From Bacteroidota bacterium (GTDB lineage: Bacteria; Bacteroidota; Bacteroidia; UKL13-3), in assembly GCA_027487835.1 (NCBI GenBank), contig JAIYCU010000013.1, positions 1 to 64,000 on the forward strand: a DNA stretch of 64,000 nucleotides, given 5' to 3'. Under the pieces are notes generated by a model, which did not search any database, was not told where the DNA came from, and was given only the letters and a program-made list of their open reading frames with translations. The position numbers and the translations under genes are program-made. Positions 47,774 to 55,321 of the stretch are shown in pieces; within the stretch, counting starts at the first letter, position 1; every line of letters starts with the position of its first letter.

Positions 47774-49156
47774 TTGAACCCAAATTCTTACCAACCCAAC
47801 GATACCATTTGTGCTTTGGCAACCCCTGCCGGACTTGGCGCCATTGGCGTAATCCGCTTAAGTGGAACCAAGGCCATTGCCATTGCAAACCAATGTTTTA
47901 TAGGCAAGGACCTAACTCAAGTAGCCTCGCATACGGCTCATTTTGGACGCTTGGTTCAAACCGAAACCATTATTGACGAGGTATTAGCTACCGTTTTTGT
48001 TGAACCCAAAAGCTATACAGGCGAAAATACCGTTGAAATTAGCTGCCATGGCTCTCCGTATATTCAACAGAAAATTCTTGAAACACTGGTTGAAAGGGGC
48101 GCACGCTTGGCCCAACCCGGAGAGTTTACCTTAAGGGCTTTCTTAAATGGGAAATTAGACCTTACCCAGGCAGAAGCGGTGGCAGATTTAATTGCTTCCG
48201 ACTCAGAGATGAGTCATAAAACGGCCATGAACCAAATGCGGGGCGGCTTCTCTAAAGAAATTGCATTGCTCCGCGAAAAGCTCATCAACTTTGCGTCGCT
48301 CATTGAATTGGAACTCGACTTTAGCGAAGAAGATGTGGAGTTTGCCAGCCGACCAGAACTACATACCTTGGTGAGTAACTTGCATGTTATGCTGCGCAAC
48401 TTGGCAGATAGTTTTAAAACCGGAAATGCCATTAAAAATGGCGTACCTACCGTGATTGCTGGCAAACCCAATGCTGGAAAATCTACCTTGCTCAATGCCC
48501 TCATCAAAGAAGACAGGGCCATTGTAAGCGATATTGCTGGCACCACCAGAGATACCATTGAAGAAGTATTTAGCATTGGCGGAATCAACTTTAGGCTCAT
48601 AGATACAGCGGGTATCAGAACCCATACTGCTGATTTAATTGAAAGCATTGGCATTGAAAAAACCTACGAGAAAATTAGGCTGGCAAGTATTGTGGTGTAT
48701 TTATTTGATGCCATTACCACCAGCCCAGAAAGTTTAGCAAACGAGTTGGCAGAATTTAAAACCTTGGATGCCATTGTTATTCCTGTTGCCAACAAAATTG
48801 ATTTGGCCGAGACAAATGCGCTACAACAAAAGTTTGCAGCCTTTGAGAACCTTATTCTGTTAAGTTCTAAAACGCAAGATGGTTTGAACCAATTGTATGA
48901 ACGCTTGCGAGCAGTGGTAGAAACAGAGGCGGGCAGAGATGATGTCATCATCACCAATATCAGGCATTTTAAAGCCTTGAGCGATGCCGCGCAATCCTTG
49001 GCGCAAGTATTAGAAAGCATGCAGATCAACCGCACAGGCGAGCTCTTGGCCTTCGACATTCGCAAGGCCATCTTTCACCTAGGAGAAGTAACTGGGGAAA
49101 TCACCAATGATGATTTATTAGCGAATATCTTTAGTAAGTTTTGTATTGGGAAATAG
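47774..49156 (+). CDS. mnmE: tRNA U34 carboxymethylaminomethyl modification GTPase MnmE
   Basis: A 460-residue protein. With MnmG it builds the (c)mnm5 group on wobble uridine using methylene-tetrahydrofolate and GTP. The N-terminal folate-binding domain (DTICALATPAGLGAIGVIRLSG), a helical domain, and an inserted G domain with G1 GKPNAGKST (from about residue 230), G3 DTAGIR and G4 NKID are all present. The C-terminal CIGK carries the Cys needed for modification. The start codon is TTG at 47774: a TGA nine bases upstream closes the frame, and the first conserved residues follow ten codons later, so no ATG start is possible. It is divergent from the giant gene at 43193-47620. Confidence 0.97.
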   Translation: MNPNSYQPNDTICALATPAGLGAIGVIRLSGTKAIAIANQCFIGKDLTQVASHTAHFGRLVQTETIIDEVLATVFVEPKSYTGENTVEISCHGSPYIQQKILETLVERGARLAQPGEFTLRAFLNGKLDLTQAEAVADLIASDSEMSHKTAMNQMRGGFSKEIALLREKLINFASLIELELDFSEEDVEFASRPELHTLVSNLHVMLRNLADSFKTGNAIKNGVPTVIAGKPNAGKSTLLNALIKEDRAIVSDIAGTTRDTIEEVFSIGGINFRLIDTAGIRTHTADLIESIGIEKTYEKIRLASIVVYLFDAITTSPESLANELAEFKTLDAIVIPVANKIDLAETNALQQKFAAFENLILLSSKTQDGLNQLYERLRAVVETEAGRDDVIITNIRHFKALSDAAQSLAQVLESMQINRTGELLAFDIRKAIFHLGEVTGEITNDDLLANIFSKFCIGK

Positions 49157-49157
49157 C

Positions 49158-49245
49158 CATGGACGATTGTCCATGGTTGATGGACGATGGTCCATGGTTG
49201 ATGGACGATGGTCCATGGTCGATGGTCCATGGTCCATGGTCCATA
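49158..49245. repeat. Short tandem repeat of palindromic CCATGG units after mnmE
   Basis: Blocks of GTCCATGGTTGATGGACGAT (21-bp period) repeat about three times, then degrade into shorter GTCCATG units. The sequence is rich in self-complementary CCATGG/GGTCCATGG. Similar strings recur between genes in many Bacteroidota genomes. It starts at the mnmE stop and may also act on its mRNA 3' end. Confidence 0.85.
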
Positions 49246-49305
49246 GTAACAGCCGGTCGCCGAGCCTTAGCCGAGGCGCCATGCAGTATTTAGAATCTAA
49301 CCATA

Positions 49306-49352
49306 CACCCTATTATAGGTATTTAATGTAAGCCGTGGATTGGGCATGTTTG
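49306..49352 (+). promoter_or_regulatory. Palindrome-promoter module, copy 1 (no core)
   Basis: CACCCTATTATAGGTA (49306-49321) is a degenerate 7-2-7 palindrome. It is followed 23 nt later by CATGTTTG (49345-49352), a weakened TAnnTTTG box. No GTTAT core follows; instead AAACAAATCAAACAAACCGG, shared with the copy at 50809. Probably a decayed or truncated module. Confidence 0.6.
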
Positions 49353-49399
49353 AATAAAAACAAATCAAACAAACCGGGACGGTAGGGTGCGGCTGGGAT

Positions 49400-49525
49400 C
49401 CAACGGAAGAGCGAACTTGAAAGATTCCGGCATGAGCGGCGTTGGGCTGTGCGACAAGGAATCTTTTAAGTTGGTTCCGTTGGGGGCCTTTTTTGGTTAC
49501 TTTTTTGGCCAAACAAAAAAGTAAC
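49400..49525. repeat. Structured intergenic repeat with nested hairpins
   Basis: CCAACGGAA (49400-49408) pairs with TTCCGTTGG (49475-49483) and AGATTCC (49422-49428) with GGAATCT (49458-49464). A separate perfect 12-bp hairpin GTTACTTTTTTG/CAAAAAAGTAAC spans 49496-49525. From memory, similar elements recur between genes in Bacteroidota. It could be a small non-autonomous element or a structured RNA; no ORF is present. Confidence 0.65.
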
Positions 49526-49592
49526 AAGAGCAAAAGAGCTAAGCCAATGTATGAAGCAAAATTTCGATAGTAAAATGATTGTGCAACAATTA

Positions 49593-49683
49593 CACCCACT
49601 TATAGGTATTTAATGTAAGCGGTGGATTGGCTATGTTTGTTTTAATAAGCGATATAGTTTAGGGTATTGAATGGTTATGCGAA
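49593..49683 (+). promoter_or_regulatory. Palindrome-promoter-core module, copy 2
   Basis: CACCCACTTATAGGTA (49593-49608), then 23 nt to TATGTTTG (49632-49639, a perfect TAnnTTTG -7 box), then 34 nt to the core GTTATGCGAA (49674-49683). The reverse complement of this core, with one change, opens the truncated attC-like site at 50694. The downstream gene (49775) is therefore a former cassette expressed from this module. Confidence 0.75.
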
Positions 49684-49774
49684 ACCCTTAGTCGACATAG
49701 GAACTTCAAACATTGTATCTTTGAACGATCAGTTAAAAAAAAATAAATTAATCTAATTTTAAAATTCAAACAAA

Positions 49775-50647
49775 ATGAATAAACAACTACTAAAAATAAT
49801 GTATGCTTTCATCGTTACAGCAATGATGTATACTTCAAGTGCAATTGCACAAATTGTTTACACGGATGTGAATCCTGATTCAACTTTGTACTGTAGCAAT
49901 TGTACTTTAAACTATAATCTAGATTTAAATAATGACACAAATAACGATTTCATTTTAACAACATTTCACTATGCACCTCCCCAAAAAGGTATAAGTAAAC
50001 AAAGCCAAGTAACTGCCAGTCCATTAAATGGCAATGCTATAAAAGATACTTTGGTTAATTCCATTAATGTTTCAATTCCTTTACAATTTAATACTGTAAT
50101 TGACAACAACTTGTTATTAAACCAATCCTGGCAAACATCGGGACCACAAATTTTGAAAAATGGTGTATTCGACGGGGGCTCTGATGATGTAGTTTGGGGA
50201 CTATGGGACAGTTTAACAGATTATTATTTAGGATTAAGAATATTGCAATCAGGGCAAGCATACTATGGTTGGGTGAGATTGAGGGTTGATATATCAATTT
50301 ATTATGCCTCTGTTATTATAAAGGATTATGCTTTCAACTCCATTCCCAACCAACCCATTCTTGCAGGGCAAACAGTTGCAACAGGAATAATCGAAAATTC
50401 ATTTGCTTCATCAATGAATCTTTTCCCTAATCCAGCCTCAAATCATCTCACCATCGATTTAGGTAGCAACAACAAAAAGTTTCAAGTAACTATTGCAGAT
50501 ATTACTGGAAAAGTCATGTACACTACCATGGCAACAGAAACACAAAAAGTAGAAGTGAACACAAACGATTTTGCAGAGGGAATTTATGTTGTGCAAATTC
50601 AATCAGAAGAATTTATTGAGAAGAAGAAATTTATCATAAAAAAATAA
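49775..50647 (+). CDS. T9SS-secreted protein in a cassette position, unknown function
   Basis: A 290-residue protein. The signal peptide is MNKQLLKIMYAFIVTAMMYTSSAIAQ. A ~180-residue beta-rich domain follows (IVYTDVNPDSTLYCSNCTLNYNLDLNNDTNNDFILTT shortened here to its start; later YYGWVRLRV). The last ~75 residues are a type A T9SS sorting domain (MNLFPNPASNHLTIDLGSNN...FAEGIYVVQIQSEEFIEKKK). The first domain is of a kind often seen as a single secreted beta domain in Bacteroidota; no function is known. The gene lies between the core at 49674 and the truncated attC-like site at 50694, whose ends are complementary (9 of 10), so it appears to be cassette cargo driven by the upstream module. A secreted T9SS client is unusual cargo for such a unit. 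Confidence 0.82.
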   Translation: MNKQLLKIMYAFIVTAMMYTSSAIAQIVYTDVNPDSTLYCSNCTLNYNLDLNNDTNNDFILTTFHYAPPQKGISKQSQVTASPLNGNAIKDTLVNSINVSIPLQFNTVIDNNLLLNQSWQTSGPQILKNGVFDGGSDDVVWGLWDSLTDYYLGLRILQSGQAYYGWVRLRVDISIYYASVIIKDYAFNSIPNQPILAGQTVATGIIENSFASSMNLFPNPASNHLTIDLGSNNKKFQVTIADITGKVMYTTMATETQKVEVNTNDFAEGIYVVQIQSEEFIEKKKFIIKK

Positions 50648-50693
50648 AGTATTAGCGCAATTTAAACACGCGAATCTTTGCTTTCGGTCGGGT

Positions 50694-50753
50694 ATTCGCA
50701 TAAAAGCACCTACCCAAAAGGCAGGGTTTCGAGTTCCAAAGACAGTTTTGTGG
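50694..50753 (+). other. Truncated attC-like site (left half only)
   Basis: It opens TTCGCATAAA (50694-50703), the complement of the cassette start GTTATGCGAA at 49674 except for one base. It then runs AGCACCTACCC and on to TTTTGTGGT. From 50696 to 50753 it matches the minus-strand left half of attC-like site 2 (2635-2578) at 53 of 58 bases. The right half and next core are gone, so this cassette end is fixed. Confidence 0.8.
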
Positions 50754-50992
50754 TAACAGAAGAATCAGTTCACCCAAGTTAATTTACACCTATCCCCTAT
50801 TTTAAATTTACCCACTTACAGGTATTTAATGAAAGTAGTAGATTTAGCATGTTTAAATGAAAACAAATCAAACAAACCGGATTTTGCACCAATGACACCC
50901 ACTTATAGGTATTTGATGAAAGCCATGGATTAAAAATTGGAAACCTAACTAATTTTTATTTCTTTCGAACTAACCATAAAACCAAAATAGTT
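50754..50992 (+). promoter_or_regulatory. Two further copies of the palindrome module upstream of the M15 peptidase gene
   Basis: TACCCACTTACAGGTA (50809-50824) has a weak CATGTTTA 23 nt later. CACCCACTTATAGGTA (50896-50911) has no recognisable -7 box. Between them lies AAACAAATCAAACAAACCGG, as after copy 1. The ATG at 50993 is embedded in AGTTATGAAAG, which resembles a core, but no matching attC-like site follows the gene. Confidence 0.55.
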
Positions 50993-51505
50993 ATGAAAGA
51001 TCAAATCACCTTAGACCGCATTAAATTAATGCACCCCTTACTTAGGGCAGAAGTTACAGAAATGTACCACGAAATATCCCTAGCCTTAACTGGCAGAGCC
51101 ATTTGTAGGTTTGCCTATACCCTAAGAACTTTTAAAGAACAAGATGAGTTATTTGCCATTGGCCGAACCAAGCCAGGCAAGAAAGTTACCAATGCCAAAG
51201 GTGGCCAAAGCTACCATAACTATGGCTTGGCCTTTGACATTGTATTATTGGTGGATAGCAAAGGCACGGGCAAGTTTGACAAAGCCAGCTGGGAAACCAA
51301 TGTCGACTTTGACCGTGATGGCCGTGCAGATTGGCATGAGGTGGTAAGCATTTGCAAACGCTATGGCTGGGAATGGGGCGGCGACTGGAAATTCACCGAC
51401 CTCCCCCACTTCCAAAAAACCATGGGTAAATCTGTCATGCAATTGAAGCAGTTGGTAGCGGCTGGTAAAGTGGCCCTCAAAAACACACCTTATCCTTTAT
51501 TATAG
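50993..51505 (+). CDS. M15-family peptidoglycan peptidase (CwlK/endolysin-like)
   Basis: A 170-residue protein. M15 zinc peptidases cut L-Ala-D-Glu or D-Ala-containing cross-links of peptidoglycan. The zinc ligands are visible: His75 and Asp82 in GQSYHNYGLAFDIV and His139 in DLPHFQK, with W/G-rich GWEWGGDWKF before the last. No signal peptide is present, as in phage-type endolysins and some effector peptidases, so export would need a holin, a contractile system or lysis. No other phage genes are nearby. Two palindrome modules lie upstream and a good terminator follows at 51516. Confidence 0.88.
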   Translation: MKDQITLDRIKLMHPLLRAEVTEMYHEISLALTGRAICRFAYTLRTFKEQDELFAIGRTKPGKKVTNAKGGQSYHNYGLAFDIVLLVDSKGTGKFDKASWETNVDFDRDGRADWHEVVSICKRYGWEWGGDWKFTDLPHFQKTMGKSVMQLKQLVAAGKVALKNTPYPLL

Positions 51506-51515
51506 TTCAATATAT

Positions 51516-51554
51516 AAATGCCTAGGGTTCGGTTTGAACGCAAGGCATTTTTTT
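51516..51554 (+). terminator. Rho-independent terminator after the M15 peptidase gene
   Basis: AAATGCCT (51516-51523) pairs with AGGCATTT (51543-51550), with an inner GTTC/GAAC stem, followed by a T run to 51554. Confidence 0.85.
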
Positions 51555-51595
51555 AAACTAATATTTTTCAACACCTTTATAAAAAAATAAACAAC

Positions 51596-51925
51596 ATGGG
51601 AAAATTTGTAATCACTAAAAGAGCCAATGGCGAGTACCAGTTTAACTTGAAAGCCGGCAATGGACAAACTATTTTAAGCAGCGAAGGCTATACCACTAAA
51701 GCTGGCTGCGAAAACGGCATTGAATCGGTAAGGGTAAACGCACAAGCAGATGAGCGCTTTGAGCGCAAAACCTCCACCAACGATAAGCCTTACTTTAACC
51801 TAAAAGCCAGCAATGGGCAGGTAATAGGCAAAAGCGAACTCTACGAAAGCGAAGCCGCCCGCGACAATGGCATCGAATCAGTACAGAAGAATGCAGTGGA
51901 TGCTAGCATAGAAGAAATTAGCTAA
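51596..51925 (+). CDS. YegP-like protein with two DUF1508 repeats
   Basis: A 109-residue protein of two tandem ~50-residue repeats: GEYQFNLKAGNGQTILSSEG...CENGIESVRVNAQ and KPYFNLKASNGQVIGKSELY...RDNGIESVQKNA. DUF1508/YegP proteins are small cytoplasmic beta-beta-alpha proteins, common next to stress genes, with no established biochemical role. The gene is complete, lies after the M15 peptidase terminator and ends ~95 bp before the next palindrome module. Confidence 0.93.
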   Translation: MGKFVITKRANGEYQFNLKAGNGQTILSSEGYTTKAGCENGIESVRVNAQADERFERKTSTNDKPYFNLKASNGQVIGKSELYESEAARDNGIESVQKNAVDASIEEIS

Positions 51926-52020
51926 AACAAAGCTTTAAAAAGCGCCTTAAAAGGCTATTTCCTCAGGCACAAAAGCCAAACCTTAATTATTTAACAACCC
52001 AATTCTCTTTTTCCAAAAAA

Positions 52021-52111
52021 TACCCATTTATGGGTATAGGATGGGAAATGGGATTGGGTATTTTTGATTTAATAACCGATAGAAAGTTTCGGGTTTTAAA
52101 TAGTTATAAGC
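52021..52111 (+). promoter_or_regulatory. Palindrome-promoter-core module, copy 5 (best palindrome)
   Basis: TACCCATTTATGGGTA (52021-52036) is a perfect 7-2-7 palindrome. Each arm fits the NarL heptamer consensus TACYNMT. After 22 nt comes TATTTTTG (52059-52066, TAnnTTTG), and after 36 nt the core GTTATAAGC (52103-52111). Its exact complement GCTTATAAC opens the attC-like site at 52948. If the box is the -7 element, the palindrome is centred near -45, a class II activator position. Confidence 0.8.
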
Positions 52112-52130
52112 AACCTCAAAAACATTAAAA

Positions 52131-52886
52131 ATGGAATACAATTTAAAGGAACATGGTGACCATTTAGAAAGAAATTATAATGACTTTATTAGAAAATATT
52201 TCAATAATTATGAAGACGTTTGGAAAATATTCATAGGAAATAAAGGAAATGACACAAAAGCGGAAATAGTTGGGATTTCAATAGATTTAGACAACAAACG
52301 ACAAAATTTTTCTGAGCATACTTATACAATATTGCAATCACTGATTCTTATACACAGATTAATTGAAAAAGGAGAATTTACTAAGACCATTAGCAATACA
52401 ACGGAGGACATTTTAGACTTACAAAATAATTTGCTTTTGTTTTTTACACATTTGGGACGAATTAACGATAACGTAGAATCCGCCACCCATTTTATAGACC
52501 TGAAATCCTCTGAAACAACAGAATTACTAAAAGAGTATTATCATCAACGACATATTTTAGTGCATGGGAAAATGGTTCCAATTATATTTAAGCAAAATGG
52601 AGAAATTCTTTTACCTGAATTGAGCAAAAATGGAACAGACATTACAGGCTGGTATCATAAGGAGCATTCTTGGAAGGACATAAATGAGCTGCCGAAATCA
52701 GTACTTGAACAAACAGCTATAAAACTATATTATGAACTAATACCAAAACTCAATGAAATATTTGGAGTATTCAAAAAGAAAATTGAAAACGATCTAAAAT
52801 GTAAAGGTTTACAAATTAAATTCAAGCAAGAAAACTATCATGAAATTCACAGACATGGCAGCGGTTCTTTTGACAATTCACCTTAG
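52131..52886 (+). CDS. HEPN-like protein, first cassette after module 5
   Basis: A 251-residue, largely helical cytoplasmic protein. It contains YHQRHILVHGK, where R140-x4-H145 fits the R-x4-6-H signature of HEPN ribonucleases. The surrounding long helices (TYTILQSLILIHRLIEKGEF, ALKLYYELIPKLNEIF-like) are also HEPN-like. HEPN domains are common in toxins and abortive-infection proteins. The family is not recognised beyond this, so the RNase role is an inference. The ATG lies 28 bp after the core at 52103, inside the transcript expected from module 5. The stop is ~60 bp before the attC-like site whose opening complements that core exactly, making this a complete one-gene cassette. Confidence 0.7.
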   Translation: MEYNLKEHGDHLERNYNDFIRKYFNNYEDVWKIFIGNKGNDTKAEIVGISIDLDNKRQNFSEHTYTILQSLILIHRLIEKGEFTKTISNTTEDILDLQNNLLLFFTHLGRINDNVESATHFIDLKSSETTELLKEYYHQRHILVHGKMVPIIFKQNGEILLPELSKNGTDITGWYHKEHSWKDINELPKSVLEQTAIKLYYELIPKLNEIFGVFKKKIENDLKCKGLQIKFKQENYHEIHRHGSGSFDNSP

Positions 52887-52947
52887 AAACCAATAAGTGT
52901 ATATGGACTTGATAAAACTGACATAAAGAAATGGGGAAAATGAGGCA

Positions 52948-53082
52948 GCTTATAACAGCACCTAAAAGAAATAGGTGGTTTTGTGTTACGCAGAAACATT
53001 TTTGGTGCATGGAAATTAGTGTCTTCGCAACTATATTCGTGCTGAAAGGCACCAACTTCTTGTAGCTGCAAATCGTTATGCC
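52948..53082 (+). other. attC-like site B
   Basis: It opens GCTTATAAC (52948-52956) AGCACCTAAAAGAA, pairs with TTCTTGTAGCTGC (11 of 13) near the other end, and closes AAATC then core GTTATGCC (53075-53082). It has the same outer arms and the same orientation relative to its gene as the five sites at the left end of the window. Confidence 0.87.
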
Positions 53083-53090
53083 TAATTTAT

Positions 53091-54071
53091 ATGAACCGAA
53101 AGAGTTTATTTAATCAACTTGAATTAGCATATGCGCCTTTGACTGCATATGAGTTTGCTGTTAACAGGGACGACAAAATGATAGAAAGAGCCCTTAAAAA
53201 TGCAAGTCTATATATAATTGGACAACGACCTGTGATTACCTTTGAAAAAGTAATACCTGATTATGATCAATATCAACTACATTTTGAAATACATCAAAAG
53301 AACAATGAAAATATTTTATCATGTAAACTTCCCTTAATCCAACCAATCGTTGGATCCAATGTTGATGATACTATTTATGTTGCATTCAATTATCTTAACA
53401 AAACGCTTCGTCAGAATACTCCACCATTTAATAATATTCATGGATTTTCACTTTCAAATCACACGGAGATAGGGAATGATTTTTTGATTTGGTTTTCACC
53501 TGAAAAGCTTTTGCAAAATTGGTGGAAAGGACATATTAACTGTGAAATCAAAGGAGATTTTAAATCATTTTTAAAATATAAAGTTCACTATGTTGGCAAA
53601 GCTACCAAGCAAGGAATTTTAAAACGGTTGACAGGTCATTCCACATTTCAGGATATTCTATCATTGGAATCCCCAGTTACTAAGAAGCAATTACCAGCAA
53701 ATGAAATTGTAATTCTTCCATTTGGCTTTCAAGACAACTTATTTATAGAAGAATTTGGATTGAAATCGACCAAAAAAGGTATGGTAGCTGCAATGCAAGG
53801 TGAAAATTTCCCTGACCAAGAAAAAATATTCCTTGATGCAGAAAAAGCTCTTATAAAGGCCATTCAGCCGACCTATAATAAAGAAATGTTTAATAGCTAC
53901 CCTGAAAGCAAAGATGGACTTTATAATGAAAAGTTAAATGTAATTTCATATACTTTTATGGACCCAATATCATTGAATTATGCAAAAGGAGAAATTAATG
54001 GAGGCTTGACTCCAATTGGCGGCGATACAATATTGATTATTGAAAATATAGAATTTAAGCTTGTAAAATAA
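53091..54071 (+). CDS. GIY-YIG-like nuclease domain protein, second cassette
   Basis: A 326-residue cytoplasmic protein. The middle contains YKVHYVGKATKQGILKRLTGH, which fits the second half of a GIY-YIG motif: Y167-V-G169-K, then R179 and H183. An acidic residue in the following segment (LPANEIVILPFGF or FIEEFG) could complete the site. The first strand is YKVH rather than GIY, so it is a divergent member. The N-terminal ~150 residues are an unrecognised domain that may bind DNA. The ATG is only 16 bp from the start of the core at 53075, leaving almost no leader, so translation may rely on read-through transcription from module 5. The gene is bounded by attC-like sites B and C with a perfect 10-base core match. 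Confidence 0.65.
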   Translation: MNRKSLFNQLELAYAPLTAYEFAVNRDDKMIERALKNASLYIIGQRPVITFEKVIPDYDQYQLHFEIHQKNNENILSCKLPLIQPIVGSNVDDTIYVAFNYLNKTLRQNTPPFNNIHGFSLSNHTEIGNDFLIWFSPEKLLQNWWKGHINCEIKGDFKSFLKYKVHYVGKATKQGILKRLTGHSTFQDILSLESPVTKKQLPANEIVILPFGFQDNLFIEEFGLKSTKKGMVAAMQGENFPDQEKIFLDAEKALIKAIQPTYNKEMFNSYPESKDGLYNEKLNVISYTFMDPISLNYAKGEINGGLTPIGGDTILIIENIEFKLVK

Positions 54072-54079
54072 GGAAAAAC

Positions 54080-54213
54080 TAGGCATAACAGCACCCAAAA
54101 GAAAATTTCTTCTCGTGGTCCACTGGGAAAAATTTTCTATATTTGATATGCAGGTTTCACTTACGTTATTCAAATACGGGCTAACTGCGGTTAGATGCTA
54201 ATCGTTACAAATA
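54080..54213 (+). other. attC-like site C
   Basis: It opens TAGGCATAAC (54080-54089) AGCACCCAAAAGAAAATTT and closes GATGCTAATC then core GTTACAAATA (54204-54213). The opening is the exact 10-base complement of the core that begins this cassette (GTTATGCCTA, 53075-53084). The right arm is less well conserved than in site B. Confidence 0.85.
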
Positions 54214-54255
54214 ATTGTAGTACTACCCTTCATCTATCAACCAAGCAGACAAAAA

Positions 54256-55059
54256 ATGATAACCATTCAAGAACTACTTTTTAATCGCAAGCTTGACAAA
54301 GCTGCAAAAATCAAACTCGTAAGACACAAACAAGTTGGTCGAGACTTATACAATCTTTATCGGACTAACAGACCCGAGTTTTTAGCTTATCAAAACTCAC
54401 AAACAAAGGATATTTTTAATGGGGTTGACTACATCGTTTCATTTATTGGCGAAGAAGGTTTGTTATCTAGGTTTATTGGCGTTTACAAACTAACAGACAG
54501 AAAAAAATTAGCTGAGGACCATTTTGAATATCAAATGGAAGAAGTGAAGGAATTTTTTGACGACTTAAAAGAAAGAGTCATTATCAAATGGGAAAATGCA
54601 ATTTCTTGGCATCAATGGATAAAGAATGAAATGGAAGTGTTAGAAATTCACCCTGGTCTTCATTACAAACAATTCACAGACTACTCTGACTTCATTCTCA
54701 ACTTTCACGAACTCAAAGAAATTGTAAGCAAACAATATGGTGACTGGAAAAAAATGCTTTCAGTAACCAAAGGCATTTACCTAATCAGCGATACTAAGAC
54801 CGGTAAACTTTATGTTGGTTCGGCATACGGAGAGGAAGGCATTTGGGGACGTTGGACTAATTACGTTTTAACAAACGGACATGGGGACAATAAAACCTTA
54901 AAGGAACTTATCACTGACGACCCAAGCCACGGAAATAATTTTCAATTCTCAATTTTAATGTTGTTACCTCGAACAATTACGGCAGACGAAGCCATTAAAA
55001 AAGAACGCCTTTTTAAAAATAAATTAGGCACAAACTCATTCGGACTTAACAACAACTAA
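54256..55059 (+). CDS. GIY-YIG nuclease family protein
   Basis: A 267-residue protein with a C-terminal canonical GIY-YIG domain. GIY at residues 173-175 (TKGIYLISD), YVG at 186-188 (GKLYVGSAYGEEGIWGRW), R199, H209 (TNGHGDN), the metal-binding Glu250 (KKERLFKNKLG) and a final Asn (NSFGLNN) cover the conserved catalytic positions. The N-terminal ~165 residues are an unrecognised helical/beta domain. Such two-domain GIY-YIG proteins occur in Bacteroidota accessory regions and may cleave DNA. The gene begins ~50 bp after the core of attC-like site C. The expected closing attC (complement of GTTACAAATA) is not recognisable after the stop, so the cassette has lost or changed its end. Confidence 0.88.
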   Translation: MITIQELLFNRKLDKAAKIKLVRHKQVGRDLYNLYRTNRPEFLAYQNSQTKDIFNGVDYIVSFIGEEGLLSRFIGVYKLTDRKKLAEDHFEYQMEEVKEFFDDLKERVIIKWENAISWHQWIKNEMEVLEIHPGLHYKQFTDYSDFILNFHELKEIVSKQYGDWKKMLSVTKGIYLISDTKTGKLYVGSAYGEEGIWGRWTNYVLTNGHGDNKTLKELITDDPSHGNNFQFSILMLLPRTITADEAIKKERLFKNKLGTNSFGLNNN

Positions 55060-55189
55060 AATAACAACTAGGCTGAAAGGACGAAGAAAAACTAATATTA
55101 ACAAGCGTTTGGGGCAATAAGTGTCAACCATTCCCCTACTTCCCTAAGCACTAAAAACGTTAATTTATAGCCACCCCTTTTTTAAAATA

Positions 55190-55285
55190 TACCCACTTAT
55201 GGGTATTTTATGAGTGACATGGATTGGGTATGTTTGTTTTAATAGCCGATGTGAAGTTTCGGGTATTGAAAAACTGTGAATAAGC
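55190..55285 (+). promoter_or_regulatory. Palindrome-promoter module, copy 6 (core degenerate)
   Basis: TACCCACTTATGGGTA (55190-55205), 23 nt, TATGTTTG (55229-55236), then the same leader phrase ending GGGTATTGAA. Where the core should be there is GTGAATAAGC (55276-55285). It is probably an active promoter for the 55322 gene but a dead recombination core. Confidence 0.72.
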
Positions 55286-55321
55286 TTATAGAATCGTTAC
55301 TAACAGACAGAAATTATAAAA

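Noticed and set aside
49146..49331. Frame encoding repeated SMVDGRW/MVDGRW-type peptide after mnmE
   Set aside because: It is produced by the CCATGG-rich tandem repeat and overlaps the mnmE stop; low-complexity and not a gene.
50993..51505. Prophage, suggested by the endolysin-like M15 peptidase
   Set aside because: No terminase, portal, capsid, tail or holin genes are nearby; the peptidase stands alone between palindrome modules.
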